Positions 1 through 6,020 of a stretch of DNA of 8,811 nucleotides are shown piece by piece. Each line of letters starts with the position of its first letter. The stretch's first letter is position 1. The translations under genes and the position numbers were made by a program. The notes beneath the pieces are model-generated. The model was not told the origin of the DNA. It saw only the letters and a list, made by a program, of their open reading frames with translations, and ran no database searches. The stretch is from Nitriliruptor sp040882075 (GTDB lineage Bacteria > Actinomycetota > Nitriliruptoria > Nitriliruptorales > Nitriliruptoraceae), in contig NZ_JBBEBZ010000005.1 of assembly GCF_040882075.1 (NCBI RefSeq), positions 1 through 8,811 on the forward strand, given 5' to 3'.

Positions 1-30
1 CGCCACCTCGCCGCCTCCCCGACCACGTGA
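1..30 (+). CDS. possible C-terminal tail of an upstream gene (partial)
   Basis: Frame 1 is open from the window edge and ends at TGA 28-30, reading RHLAASPTT. The composition (Ala/Ser/Pro/Thr) resembles a disordered C-terminus, and a same-strand gene ending here would leave about 230 bp before the next start. Nine codons cannot show coding potential in DNA this GC-rich, and another frame also stays open past this point. This is a placeholder, not a firm gene call. Confidence 0.2.
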   Translation, partial: RHLAASPTT

Positions 31-70
31 CCCCGCCCCGAGACCCGCGACCTCGCTGCCGGCGCGGCTT

Positions 71-172
71 CGTGCACCGAGGTGACGTGGATAGGGGCCT
101 TCCGGTGCACGCTCGCCACGGTCGCTCCCGTGCGTGCACGGAGGCGACCCGATCCACGTCGGTCGTGCGCAC
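71..172. promoter_or_regulatory. GTGCAC-phased repeat module, upstream copy
   Basis: The hexamer palindrome GTGCAC occurs at 72-77, 105-110 and 134-139, with a related GTGCGCAC at 165-172. The start-to-start steps are 33, 29 and 31 bp, about three helical turns each. The whole block aligns without gaps to 1266-1367 (about 69 of 102 positions identical by hand count), and the palindromes fall in register. It lies about 90 bp before the start of the winged-helix gene at 263. It could be an operator array, or one arm of a direct repeat bracketing that gene. The repeat itself is visible; the function is inference. Confidence 0.6.
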
Positions 173-250
173 GCACGGCGATCGACCGTCGTCAGGCACG
201 CCGTCCACAGGCGGGAGGAAGCTCGAACCCACCGGATCGACCCACCACGT

Positions 251-256
251 CATGAT
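251..256 (+). promoter_or_regulatory. weak candidate -10 box, leaderless start
   Basis: CATGAT sits six bases before the ATG at 263, a spacing like that of the other two candidate leaderless starts in the window. It departs from TAnnnT at its first base and no convincing -35 element is visible. The purine-rich GGGAGGAA at 213-220 is too far upstream to act as a Shine-Dalgarno for this ATG. Confidence 0.25.
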
Positions 257-262
257 CCTGCG

Positions 263-1264
263 ATGGGTATCGACGAGCTGATCGAGATCACGGTGGCTGC
301 GGGCGGCGTCATCCACGCCGTCGCCGCTGCGGAGGCGCTCGAGGTCACGTCTCGACGGGTCCGTGAGACGGCCCGTCGGCACGGCTGGCAGTTCCTCCAC
401 CGCGACGTCGTCGGTCCTCCGGGTACGCCTTCGACGCCGGAGGTCCGGGCGAAGGCGGCCGTCGCGCAGCTGTCGGGTGCCGATCTGGACGTGCCTCGAC
501 CGGTCGCGGTGTCGAGGTGGTCGGGTGCTCACCTGCTCGGGGTCGGGATCGGGTCACCCGTGCGGGTCCAGGTCCACGTGCCTGTCCACCGGGCACCTCG
601 CAGCGTCCCGGACCGCATCGAGGTGATCCGGACGCGCACGTGGGATGGGGAACGCATCGAGGAGGTCGATGGGGTGCCGGTGCTCGCTGCCCCGTGGATC
701 GTGCGGTCGTGTGCGCCGGTCGCCAACCTCTCGACGCTGACCGATCTGGTCATCGACCTGGTCCAGACGCGTCGCACGACGCTCGACGAGGTCGCCGCCG
801 AACACGATCGGTGGCCGAGGTACCCGGGGCGAGGACGGGTCGCCGAGGTGCTGGCTCGGCTCGACGCTGCGGGGCGCACCGATGTGTCCTCCGAGCTGCG
901 CGTGAGGGAACGGTTGGTCGCCGCGGGGGTGCCGCTGGACCACGGGCAGGTAGCGGTCCCCTGCGCGGACGGTCGGTCGGTACACCTCGACCTCGGGATC
1001 GCCTCGATCCGGTTCGGGATCGACCACGACTCGATGCTGGCACACAGCAAGAGGTCCCAACTGTTGGCCGATGTGCGCCGTTCCAACGCGCTGACGACGG
1101 CTGACGACGACTGGCGCATCCTGCGAGCGACGGTCGAGGACCTCGGTCGAGGCTGGGATCGCTTCCTGGCCAGCGTCCGTGACGCCGTGCACCGACAGGC
1201 CCAGCGGTACCTCGGCGTCCCCTGGCCGCGGCCGGAGGACGTGGTGACGCCGTCCCCACGCTGA
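263..1264 (+). CDS. AbiEi-like winged-helix / DUF559-type nuclease-fold protein, likely catalytically degenerate
   Basis: This 333-residue protein has the layout of the common actinobacterial proteins annotated as 'type IV toxin-antitoxin AbiEi family antitoxin domain' or 'DUF559'. Residues 4-45 form a small helical DNA-binding-like domain. Residues 84-93 (SRWSGAHLLG) and 103-150 match the middle region that usually reads 'SH.SAA.L.G ... VHR ... GIPVT.PART'. Residues 209-296 resemble a Vsr/PD-(D/E)XK-like fold: SSELRVRERL, HLDLGI with Asp243, then Asp270, Arg272 and WRILRAT. In relatives the next strand reads like VEVDG and carries the catalytic Glu; here it is FGIDH, with Gly at 252. Nuclease activity is therefore doubtful and a DNA-binding role more likely. 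I chose the ATG at 263 because the upstream in-frame sequence (from GTG 134) runs through the repeat module and looks non-coding. No toxin partner is adjacent. The family call is from memory of the pattern; the function is inferred. Confidence 0.72.
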   Translation: MGIDELIEITVAAGGVIHAVAAAEALEVTSRRVRETARRHGWQFLHRDVVGPPGTPSTPEVRAKAAVAQLSGADLDVPRPVAVSRWSGAHLLGVGIGSPVRVQVHVPVHRAPRSVPDRIEVIRTRTWDGERIEEVDGVPVLAAPWIVRSCAPVANLSTLTDLVIDLVQTRRTTLDEVAAEHDRWPRYPGRGRVAEVLARLDAAGRTDVSSELRVRERLVAAGVPLDHGQVAVPCADGRSVHLDLGIASIRFGIDHDSMLAHSKRSQLLADVRRSNALTTADDDWRILRATVEDLGRGWDRFLASVRDAVHRQAQRYLGVPWPRPEDVVTPSPR

Positions 1265-1265
1265 T

Positions 1266-1367
1266 CGTGCACGCGGGTGACGCTGGGTGGGTCGTTCCCG
1301 TGCACGATCGCGGAGGCCGGTCTGGAACGTGCACTCGTCCGACCCGATCGACGTCACCTGCGTGCAC
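1266..1367. promoter_or_regulatory. GTGCAC-phased repeat module, downstream copy
   Basis: The module begins two bases after the stop codon of the winged-helix gene. GTGCAC occurs at 1267-1272, 1300-1305, 1329-1334 and 1362-1367, with steps of 33, 29 and 33 bp. It aligns ungapped with 71-172, and outside the palindromes the longest shared stretch is CGACCCGATC followed by ACGTC. It sits about 130 bp before the start of the next gene, so both copies precede a gene and together they bracket the winged-helix gene. Operator array and cassette-flanking direct repeat are both compatible with the sequence. Confidence 0.6.
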
Positions 1368-1392
1368 GGACGGTGGCGTGGTAGCCCTCGAC

Positions 1393-1450
1393 GGGTCGGG
1401 GTCGGGGCCGGGGTCGGGGTCGGGGCCGGGGCCGGGGGCGGGGGCGGGGG
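1393..1450 (+). repeat. (GGGGYC)n tract, strong G-quadruplex candidate
   Basis: Ten runs of three to five G lie on the plus strand, separated by only one or two bases (TC, CC or C). They follow a roughly 6-bp period of GGGGTC/GGGGCC that drifts into GGGGGC. Two further G-runs follow at 1457-1459 and 1461-1465. The tract ends about 33 bp before the candidate -10 box of the next gene, in the non-template strand of its promoter region. Such spacing strongly favours G-quadruplex formation; any effect on transcription is inference. Confidence 0.75.
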
Positions 1451-1483
1451 CGTCGCGGGCGGGGGATACGCGGACGCGCGGCG

Positions 1484-1489
1484 TAGGCT
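1484..1489 (+). promoter_or_regulatory. candidate -10 box for the helical protein gene (leaderless)
   Basis: TAGGCT fits the actinobacterial TAnnnT -10 consensus and is seven bases from the GTG at 1497, so transcription would begin at or next to the start codon. No Shine-Dalgarno sequence lies in between, which supports leaderless translation and helps fix the start. No clear -35 element is visible; the expected position is purine-rich. Confidence 0.5.
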
Positions 1490-1496
1490 CGTTGGC

Positions 1497-2312
1497 GTGA
1501 CCGGGACCCCGCTGCCGCCACCGCCGCCTGCCGATGCGCTCGCGAGGTTGTTGCCTCCCGACGTGGACCTCGCCGCGGGGTGGCGCCACCAGGCGGCTGG
1601 GCCGGTGTGGCACGGGGTGGTCTGGGGCCGGCTCGGGCGTGGGGACCTGGCGTGGGCGCACCTCGACCGCGTCCGTCTGCCCGACCTGGAGCCGTGGATC
1701 GCGGCCGAGCGTGGGCGGGTCCTGCGCGAGCTCGGCCTCCACGCCGACGCCGAGGCGATCGAGATGCCCGCCCTCCTGCGCGCCACCGACCCGGTGGACG
1801 AGGCGATGCTCCGGGTGTCGCTGGTCGCCGACGCGGTGGGGCAGGGGGACGCCGACCGGGCCGTGCGGCGGTTGGTGGCGGCTCGCGACGCCGTGGCCAG
1901 GGCTGCGGACGGCCCGAGGACGGCGAGGCAGCGGGTGCGGCTGTCGTGGGTGGCCACCGAGGTCGCGTTCCTGACCGGAGGCGAGCCCCCGCAGGTGGAC
2001 GACGACGCCACACCGAGGTGGGACGAGGCCGCCGGTCGCCCCCGGTTCGGCCCCGACCTCGCGCACGGGTCGGACTTCCACCGGGCGAAGGCGCTGCTGT
2101 TCGCGGGGGTGGTACGGGACGAGGCTCGGTTGCTGGACGCCGCGGTCGGCCTGGCGCCGCCGATCCTGGCGTGGGCGGTCCACCTCGCGCGCGCTGACCG
2201 TGGCATCCCGGGAGCGGCCGATCAGGCGCGGGAGGCGTGGCGTGAGGTGGTCCCGCCGCCGGGCTACGCCGAGGTGGTGGCCGCGACGGCGACCGCGCGA
2301 CGCCTGGCCTGA
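1497..2312 (+). CDS. hypothetical alpha-helical (TPR-like) protein
   Basis: A 271-residue protein that I do not recognise. After a Pro-rich start (PLPPPPPADALARLLPP) it is almost wholly helical by composition. Paired amphipathic helices rich in Ala, Leu, Arg and Asp, such as GRGDLAWAHLDRVRL, RGRVLRELGLHADAEAIEM and GDADRAVRRLVAARDAVARA, give a TPR- or solenoid-like feel. The C-terminal part contains DFHRAKALLFAGVVRDEARL and ends RRLA. No signal peptide, membrane segment or catalytic motif is visible, so a cytoplasmic protein-interaction role is plausible but unproven. I chose GTG 1497 because the longer reading frame translates the G-tract into poly-Gly/Val, and because a -10 box lies just before this codon. 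It has its own promoter, and the downstream minisatellite begins in its stop codon. Confidence 0.75.
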   Translation: MTGTPLPPPPPADALARLLPPDVDLAAGWRHQAAGPVWHGVVWGRLGRGDLAWAHLDRVRLPDLEPWIAAERGRVLRELGLHADAEAIEMPALLRATDPVDEAMLRVSLVADAVGQGDADRAVRRLVAARDAVARAADGPRTARQRVRLSWVATEVAFLTGGEPPQVDDDATPRWDEAAGRPRFGPDLAHGSDFHRAKALLFAGVVRDEARLLDAAVGLAPPILAWAVHLARADRGIPGAADQAREAWREVVPPPGYAEVVAATATARRLA

Positions 2313-2491
2313 CCGGGCGCCGCGCACCGCGCAGCGGTTGGCCTGACGGCGCCGCCGGCCGCGCTCCGCCTGGCCTGACCGGACGGCGCCGCCGGCCGCG
2401 CTCCGCCTGGCCTGACCGGACGGCGCCGCCGGCCGCGCTCCGCCTGGCCTGACCGGACGGCGCCCGACCGCGCGCCGCCTGGTCTGACCGC
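2305..2491. repeat. minisatellite of about 37 bp starting at the stop codon of the preceding gene
   Basis: Units begin with TGGCCTGA at 2305, 2339, 2371, 2408 and 2445, with a variant TGGTCTGA at 2480. The unit lengths are 34, 32, 37, 37 and 35 bp. The units at 2371-2407 and 2408-2444 are identical. The first unit contains the final codons and stop of the upstream gene, so every copy repeats a '..Leu-Ala-stop' context. The 37-bp units contain CCGGACGGCGCCGCCGG, which is palindromic apart from one bulged A. The array fills most of the 268-bp gap before the next gene. It has no unique spacers, so it is not a CRISPR array. Possible roles are a terminator series or REP-like structures; it may also be a neutral slippage product. 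Confidence 0.85.
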
Positions 2492-2563
2492 CCCTGCTCG
2501 CTCGGGTTCCCGGAGTGGACGGCCACCGGCCGGGGTCGCTGCGAGGGTGGTCGAGGGCCACCT

Positions 2564-2572
2564 TGCTACCGT
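2564..2572 (+). promoter_or_regulatory. extended -10 promoter for the membrane pseudo-ATPase gene
   Basis: TGCTACCGT is an extended -10 (TGn plus TACCGT, matching TAnnnT). It lies eight bases before ATG 2581, the geometry of a leaderless actinobacterial transcript. No Shine-Dalgarno lies in the gap. This selects ATG 2581 over the GTG at 2515, which would place the promoter inside the coding region. Confidence 0.55.
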
Positions 2573-2580
2573 CGCGAGCC

Positions 2581-5154
2581 ATGGCCTCCTCCTCACGCTC
2601 AGCTTGGCTCTTCGAGGCGCTGGACGTCCTCGAACGCCGCTCCGCGCTGCTCCGCACGGTCGCTCTCGGCCTGTGCGGGGTCGGCGTGCTGTTCGCCGTG
2701 GCCGCGCCCGGTCTGGTGCCGCCGCGGCCCCTGATCGGCGCCGCGGTCGCGCTCGCGTCCGTGCTCATCGCCATCGCTGTCGCGGTGGTCGTCGACGCCG
2801 GTGACGCGACCATCCGCGGGCCCCGGCACGTGCGGTCCGTCGGCGGCGAGCTGGTCGCCGTGCTGCCCAGCGCCATCTCGCCCGAAGCGGTCGGAGACCT
2901 GGCGGCGTCGGTCCTCGCTGCTCGCGACGGCCGCCGGCTCGTCCTCGGGATCGCGGGTGCGTCGCGCGGGGCCGACGTGCCGGCGTGGACCGACGCGCTG
3001 GGGGTCGCGCTGGCCGATCGCGATGCCAGCGTCCTGGTCGTCGACATCGCCTCGGGCGCGACCCCGAACGACGGGCTGCTGGAGGTCGTCCGCGACGGTG
3101 CGTCGCTCGGCCACAGCGTCAGCTTCGAGACCGACGTGAAGCTCGCGCGGCTCGGAGCCGGCCGCGACATCGACGCCGCGATCGAGGCGGCCGCCGAGCT
3201 GCCGACCCAGCTGCCGAAGGACCTCGAGGTGCTGCTGGTCGCGCTGCCGCCGGTCACCGAACCGGACGTGGTGGCGGCCGCTTGTGCGCTGAACGCGGTG
3301 CTGCTGGTCGCCCGCCGCGACCAGACCCCCCGGGTGCGCCTGCAGGCGGCCATCGAAGCGGTCGAGACCGCCGGGACCACCGCCCAGGTGATCCTCATCG
3401 ACGACCGGACCGCGCGGGCGACCGGCTCGGCTCCGCGGCCCGCTTCGGGCGCGTCGGTACCGATGACGAGCCGCACCGCGCCACCCCGCGACGACGCACC
3501 CCGCGACGGGGCATCTCGGGGCGACGACTCGGGTGACCTGCGGGGGCCCGCCCGCGCAGGCGATCGCTCGGTCGATGGGGCCGTCGGGGGCGAGGGGCGA
3601 GGCGCCGAGGCAGGTCCGGTCCGTGGCGCCGATCGGTCCGGCGCGACGCCGGGTCCGGCCACAGCGTCGCCGTCGGCCATCGCCGCAGGCACGAGCGGCT
3701 CGGCGGCGGGTACCGCTGCGGCCGGTGCAGCCGGTGCGGCGGGTGCGGCGGGTGCGGCAGCAGCAGCCGCTGGGCTCGGTGTGGCTGGCGCGGACGGACC
3801 GTCCCGCGGGTCGACCGGGACCCCCGAGGAGCCGGTTGATCGGGGAGCCCGCCCCGACGACACCGCATCAAGCGACGCCGGCTCGGCCCGCATCAGGTCG
3901 GACGACACAACGACAGACGCGCCACGGTCCGGTGACGACCGGGGCGATGACGAAGGTTGGACCTCGGGTGTCCACGATGACACCGTCGCGTTCGCTCCCA
4001 TCCGGCCCGCCGACGGCGCGCCCGCACCGCTCGCTCGCGGGAGAGCGGACGACGACCGATCGGCGCCCGAGCCGACCGCCGATGACTCGGACCGCGATGG
4101 GTCGGGGGGCGGCGGTGTGGAAGCGGAACGAACCGTGCCCGTCGCCACCCCGATCGCCGCGGCGCCCGAGTCCGACGATCCTGACGTCGATCGGGCTGAC
4201 GCTGATCGGTCCGAGGCCGTCGAGGCCGTCGAGGCCGTCGAGGCCGTCGAGGCCGTCGAGGCCGCTGAGAACGCTGACGCCGCGGACCCAGTCGACGCCG
4301 ATGGCGACGCCCGCGCCGACGCTGCGGACGACACCCGCACCGACGCTGCGGACGACGTCGACGCCGACGCTGCGGACGACGCCGCGGAGCGGGACGACGC
4401 TGCTCCGACCGGCACGGGCGACGAAGCTGGGCCGAGCGGCGAGGCGGAGCCCGCGCAGCCGACCGAGACGCGTCGTTTCAGCTCGCAGGAGGACATCGGC
4501 CGGTCTCCCGGCCCGTCCGTGCGGGTCGTCCGTAATCTGCCGCCGGGCGCGGTCACCCGCAAGGCCCCCTACGCCGAGACCTTCCCGGACCCGAAGGCAG
4601 CGTCGGTCCCGCGCGATACCGACGTCCTCTCCGGGGCGAGAGCCGCCGAGTTCGCGGCGCGGATCGATGCTCGCAGCGAGCACGAGACCGACACCGACAC
4701 CGACGGTGACGCTCCGACCGACGCCCCGACGTCGACCGATGCTCCGACCGACGCCCCGACGTCGACCGATGCTCCGACCGACGCCCCGACGTCGACCGAC
4801 ACCTCGGCCGACAGCCCGACGTCGAGCGACGAATCCGGCGGCGGCGAGACGGACCCAACGCCCGAGCCAAGGCCCGATGCGGACCTGAGCGCCACGCCGG
4901 AGGCCGAGTCCGGTCCCGCCGTCGACCCCGCGTCGGTGGACACGCCGACCTCGGGTGCCGAGAGCGACCATGCCGACCGCGACGACCAGGGCGACGAGGG
5001 AGCTGGGGAGGCCGAGGTCGTCGATGCGACCGACGAGCTCCCGGCGGTCCGAGCGACGCGCGGCGCTCCGGCCGAGGACGACCCGCTGCGGACCACGGCG
5101 CAGCTCGCCCTGCTGATGGACGAGCTCCAGGAGCGCGACGACGACCAGGCCTGA
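2581..5154 (+). CDS. membrane protein with P-loop-less BY-kinase/ParA-like domain and long disordered acidic tail
   Basis: An 857-residue protein. Residues 27-47 and 51-72 are two closely spaced hydrophobic helices, making a short hairpin without the large periplasmic domain of Wzz proteins. Residues 84-277 read like the cytoplasmic BY-kinase/CpsD-type P-loop domain: RSVGGELVAVLP, then VLGIAGASRGAD where Walker A should be, VLVVD (151-155, Walker A'-like), DGLLEVVRDGASL, LLVALPPV and LLVARRDQTPRVRL. The expected GK(S/T) is absent, so ATP binding is unlikely and a scaffold or regulatory role is my inference. From about 280 to 830 the chain is low-complexity Asp/Ala/Pro/Thr, interrupted near 631-700 by a more ordered, Arg-containing segment (RRFSSQEDIG, NLPPGAV). 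It ends in a short amphipathic helix (TAQLALLMDELQERDDD). It could belong to exopolysaccharide assembly by analogy with BY-kinases, but no glycosyltransferase is in view. Confidence 0.8.
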   Translation: MASSSRSAWLFEALDVLERRSALLRTVALGLCGVGVLFAVAAPGLVPPRPLIGAAVALASVLIAIAVAVVVDAGDATIRGPRHVRSVGGELVAVLPSAISPEAVGDLAASVLAARDGRRLVLGIAGASRGADVPAWTDALGVALADRDASVLVVDIASGATPNDGLLEVVRDGASLGHSVSFETDVKLARLGAGRDIDAAIEAAAELPTQLPKDLEVLLVALPPVTEPDVVAAACALNAVLLVARRDQTPRVRLQAAIEAVETAGTTAQVILIDDRTARATGSAPRPASGASVPMTSRTAPPRDDAPRDGASRGDDSGDLRGPARAGDRSVDGAVGGEGRGAEAGPVRGADRSGATPGPATASPSAIAAGTSGSAAGTAAAGAAGAAGAAGAAAAAAGLGVAGADGPSRGSTGTPEEPVDRGARPDDTASSDAGSARIRSDDTTTDAPRSGDDRGDDEGWTSGVHDDTVAFAPIRPADGAPAPLARGRADDDRSAPEPTADDSDRDGSGGGGVEAERTVPVATPIAAAPESDDPDVDRADADRSEAVEAVEAVEAVEAVEAAENADAADPVDADGDARADAADDTRTDAADDVDADAADDAAERDDAAPTGTGDEAGPSGEAEPAQPTETRRFSSQEDIGRSPGPSVRVVRNLPPGAVTRKAPYAETFPDPKAASVPRDTDVLSGARAAEFAARIDARSEHETDTDTDGDAPTDAPTSTDAPTDAPTSTDAPTDAPTSTDTSADSPTSSDESGGGETDPTPEPRPDADLSATPEAESGPAVDPASVDTPTSGAESDHADRDDQGDEGAGEAEVVDATDELPAVRATRGAPAEDDPLRTTAQLALLMDELQERDDDQA
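4213..4264 (+). repeat. in-frame 9-bp tandem repeat (Glu-Ala-Val)
   Basis: Five exact copies of GAGGCCGTC occupy 4213-4257, followed by a partial copy. In the membrane-protein frame they encode repeated EAV. The copies are identical at the DNA level, which suggests recent expansion rather than selection on protein alone. Confidence 0.9.
4318..4380 (+). repeat. in-frame 24-bp imperfect repeat (Asp-Ala-Ala-Asp-Asp)
   Basis: GACGCTGCGGACGAC recurs at 4318, 4342 and 4366, at exact 24-bp spacing with variable sequence between copies. It encodes DAADD within the disordered acidic tail. Confidence 0.85.
4711..4830 (+). repeat. in-frame 30-bp tandem repeat (Asp/Pro/Thr-rich)
   Basis: Three copies of a 30-bp unit lie at 4711-4740, 4741-4770 and 4771-4800, the third differing only in its last base. 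A diverged fourth copy follows at 4801-4830. Each unit encodes APTDAPTSTD. The unit is a multiple of three, so changes in copy number keep the frame. Confidence 0.92.
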
Positions 5155-5211
5155 GCCCGCTCCGCCGCTCTCCCGCCCGAACGCGCCCCGATCCCGTCGC
5201 CCCAGCCGCGT

Positions 5212-5240
5212 GGCGAGCGTCGCCTGGTCGCGCGCCGACC
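5212..5240 (+). terminator. two adjacent short hairpins after the membrane-protein gene
   Basis: GGCGA (5212-5216) pairs with TCGCC (5220-5224) over a 3-base loop. GGTCG (5226-5230) pairs with CGACC (5236-5240) over a 5-base loop. They sit about 60 bp after the stop codon and before the lipoprotein gene. There is no T-tract, which is usual in high-GC actinomycetes. Short GC stems occur by chance in such DNA, so this is tentative; the rest of 5155-5277 shows nothing else. Confidence 0.3.
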
Positions 5241-5277
5241 GCATCCGATCCCTCTCCGCTGCCCCGTCCGAGGTCAC

Positions 5278-5922
5278 GTGAGCTCCTCCTCGCACCACGA
5301 CCGCTGCCATCGCCGCCGCCGCGACCGCCGCGACCGCCGCGACCGCCGCACTCGTCGCACCCGCCGCACCCGCTGCCCCAACGGCACCCGCCGGTTCCGC
5401 GTGGGTCTGCTCGTCGTGATCGCCTCGTTGCTCGCGGCCTGCGGCGGTGACGACGGCATGGTCGCGTGGCGCGACCTCGAGCTCACCGTCCCCGACGGGT
5501 GGGTCGTGTTCGAGGAGGAGGACTCGCGGCTCAGCCTCGCGAACCAAGCGATCGGTGCCGACGTCGCCGAGGCGGACCGGCCCGACGGCGACGTCGTCGC
5601 GGTCTTCCTCACCCACCGCCCGGGCGTCACCCCGGGGGAGTGGCGCAGCTACATCGAGGAGGTGGGGGCGACGCTCGAGGTCGACCAGCCGATCGAGGTC
5701 GGCGGGGTCCCGGCGACCCGGTTGCAGTTCCTGACACCCGGTGGCGACGGCTCGGCGACCACCCGCGAGCTGGTCGTCGTCGTGCCTGCACGCGAGGTCG
5801 AGCTGCTCGCACAACCGGTCCCGCTCCCCGACGACGAGCAGGCCCCGGCGACCTTCGACCGCGCGCTGCCGACCTTCGACGAGCTGCTCGACTCCGTCAC
5901 GTGGGGCGCCCCGCTCGACTGA
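5278..5922 (+). CDS. lipoprotein with Arg-rich N-terminus, PsbP/Mog1-like mature domain
   Basis: A 214-residue protein. Residues 42-54 (VGLLVVIASLLAA) are a hydrophobic signal core followed by Cys55 in a good lipobox, LAAC, so it should be a lipid-anchored protein on the outer face of the membrane. The n-region is odd: 41 residues with 19 Arg, partly made by a 9-bp repeat. RRFRV just before the core gives a weak twin-arginine look. The mature part starts with a WRDLELTVPDGWVV strand pattern and continues as alternating strands to FDELLDSVTW, which resembles small PsbP/Mog1- or LpqN-type actinobacterial lipoproteins; its ligand is unknown. I chose GTG 5278, preceded by GAGG at 5270-5273. The only later in-frame start, GTG 5401, would leave no positive charges before the hydrophobic core. 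It follows the membrane-protein gene by 123 bp. Confidence 0.78.
   Translation: MSSSSHHDRCHRRRRDRRDRRDRRTRRTRRTRCPNGTRRFRVGLLVVIASLLAACGGDDGMVAWRDLELTVPDGWVVFEEEDSRLSLANQAIGADVAEADRPDGDVVAVFLTHRPGVTPGEWRSYIEEVGATLEVDQPIEVGGVPATRLQFLTPGGDGSATTRELVVVVPAREVELLAQPVPLPDDEQAPATFDRALPTFDELLDSVTWGAPLD
5323..5376 (+). repeat. in-frame 9-bp repeats encoding Asp/Thr-Arg-Arg
   Basis: Three exact copies of GACCGCCGC (5323-5349) are followed by three related 9-mers encoding TRR, TRR and TRC. They lengthen the basic n-region of the lipoprotein signal peptide. Confidence 0.85.
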
Positions 5923-5930
5923 TCGGCACG

Positions 5931-6018
5931 CCTCCCGCGCACCCCGCCGTCGCCTCTCGCGCACCCCGCCGTCGCCTCTCGTGCACCCCGCCGTCGCCTC
6001 TCGCGCACCCCGCCCAGG
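5931..6018. repeat. 22-bp tandem array, four copies
   Basis: Four head-to-tail copies start at 5931, 5953, 5975 and 5997. The shared core is CGCACCCCGCC, or TGCACCCCGCC in the third copy. The first copy differs at one base in its 5' half and the last diverges at its 3' end, where it runs into the next array. The period is not a multiple of three and the array follows the lipoprotein stop codon by nine bases, so it is unlikely to be coding. Confidence 0.9.
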
Positions 6019-6020
6019 CA

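Noticed and set aside
71..172. GTGCAC array as a CRISPR
   Set aside because: The conserved element is only six bases and the intervening sequence is partly conserved between the two modules, unlike spacers.
2305..2491. CRISPR-like array
   Set aside because: Units are contiguous with no unique spacers, and no cas genes are present. The same applies to the arrays at 5931, 6021 and 8618.
750..4562. Minus-strand open frame of about 1270 codons
   Set aside because: It is antisense to three plus-strand genes and their repeats, and its translation is low-complexity Arg/Ser/Ala. Long open antisense frames are expected in DNA this GC-rich, and the plus strand has real domains here.
3500..4830. Acidic Asp/Thr/Pro region as a calcium-binding RTX or cell-wall anchor
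   Set aside because: There are no GGxGxD nonapeptides and no sorting signal, and the region follows a cytoplasmic-type domain, so extracellular calcium binding is not supported.
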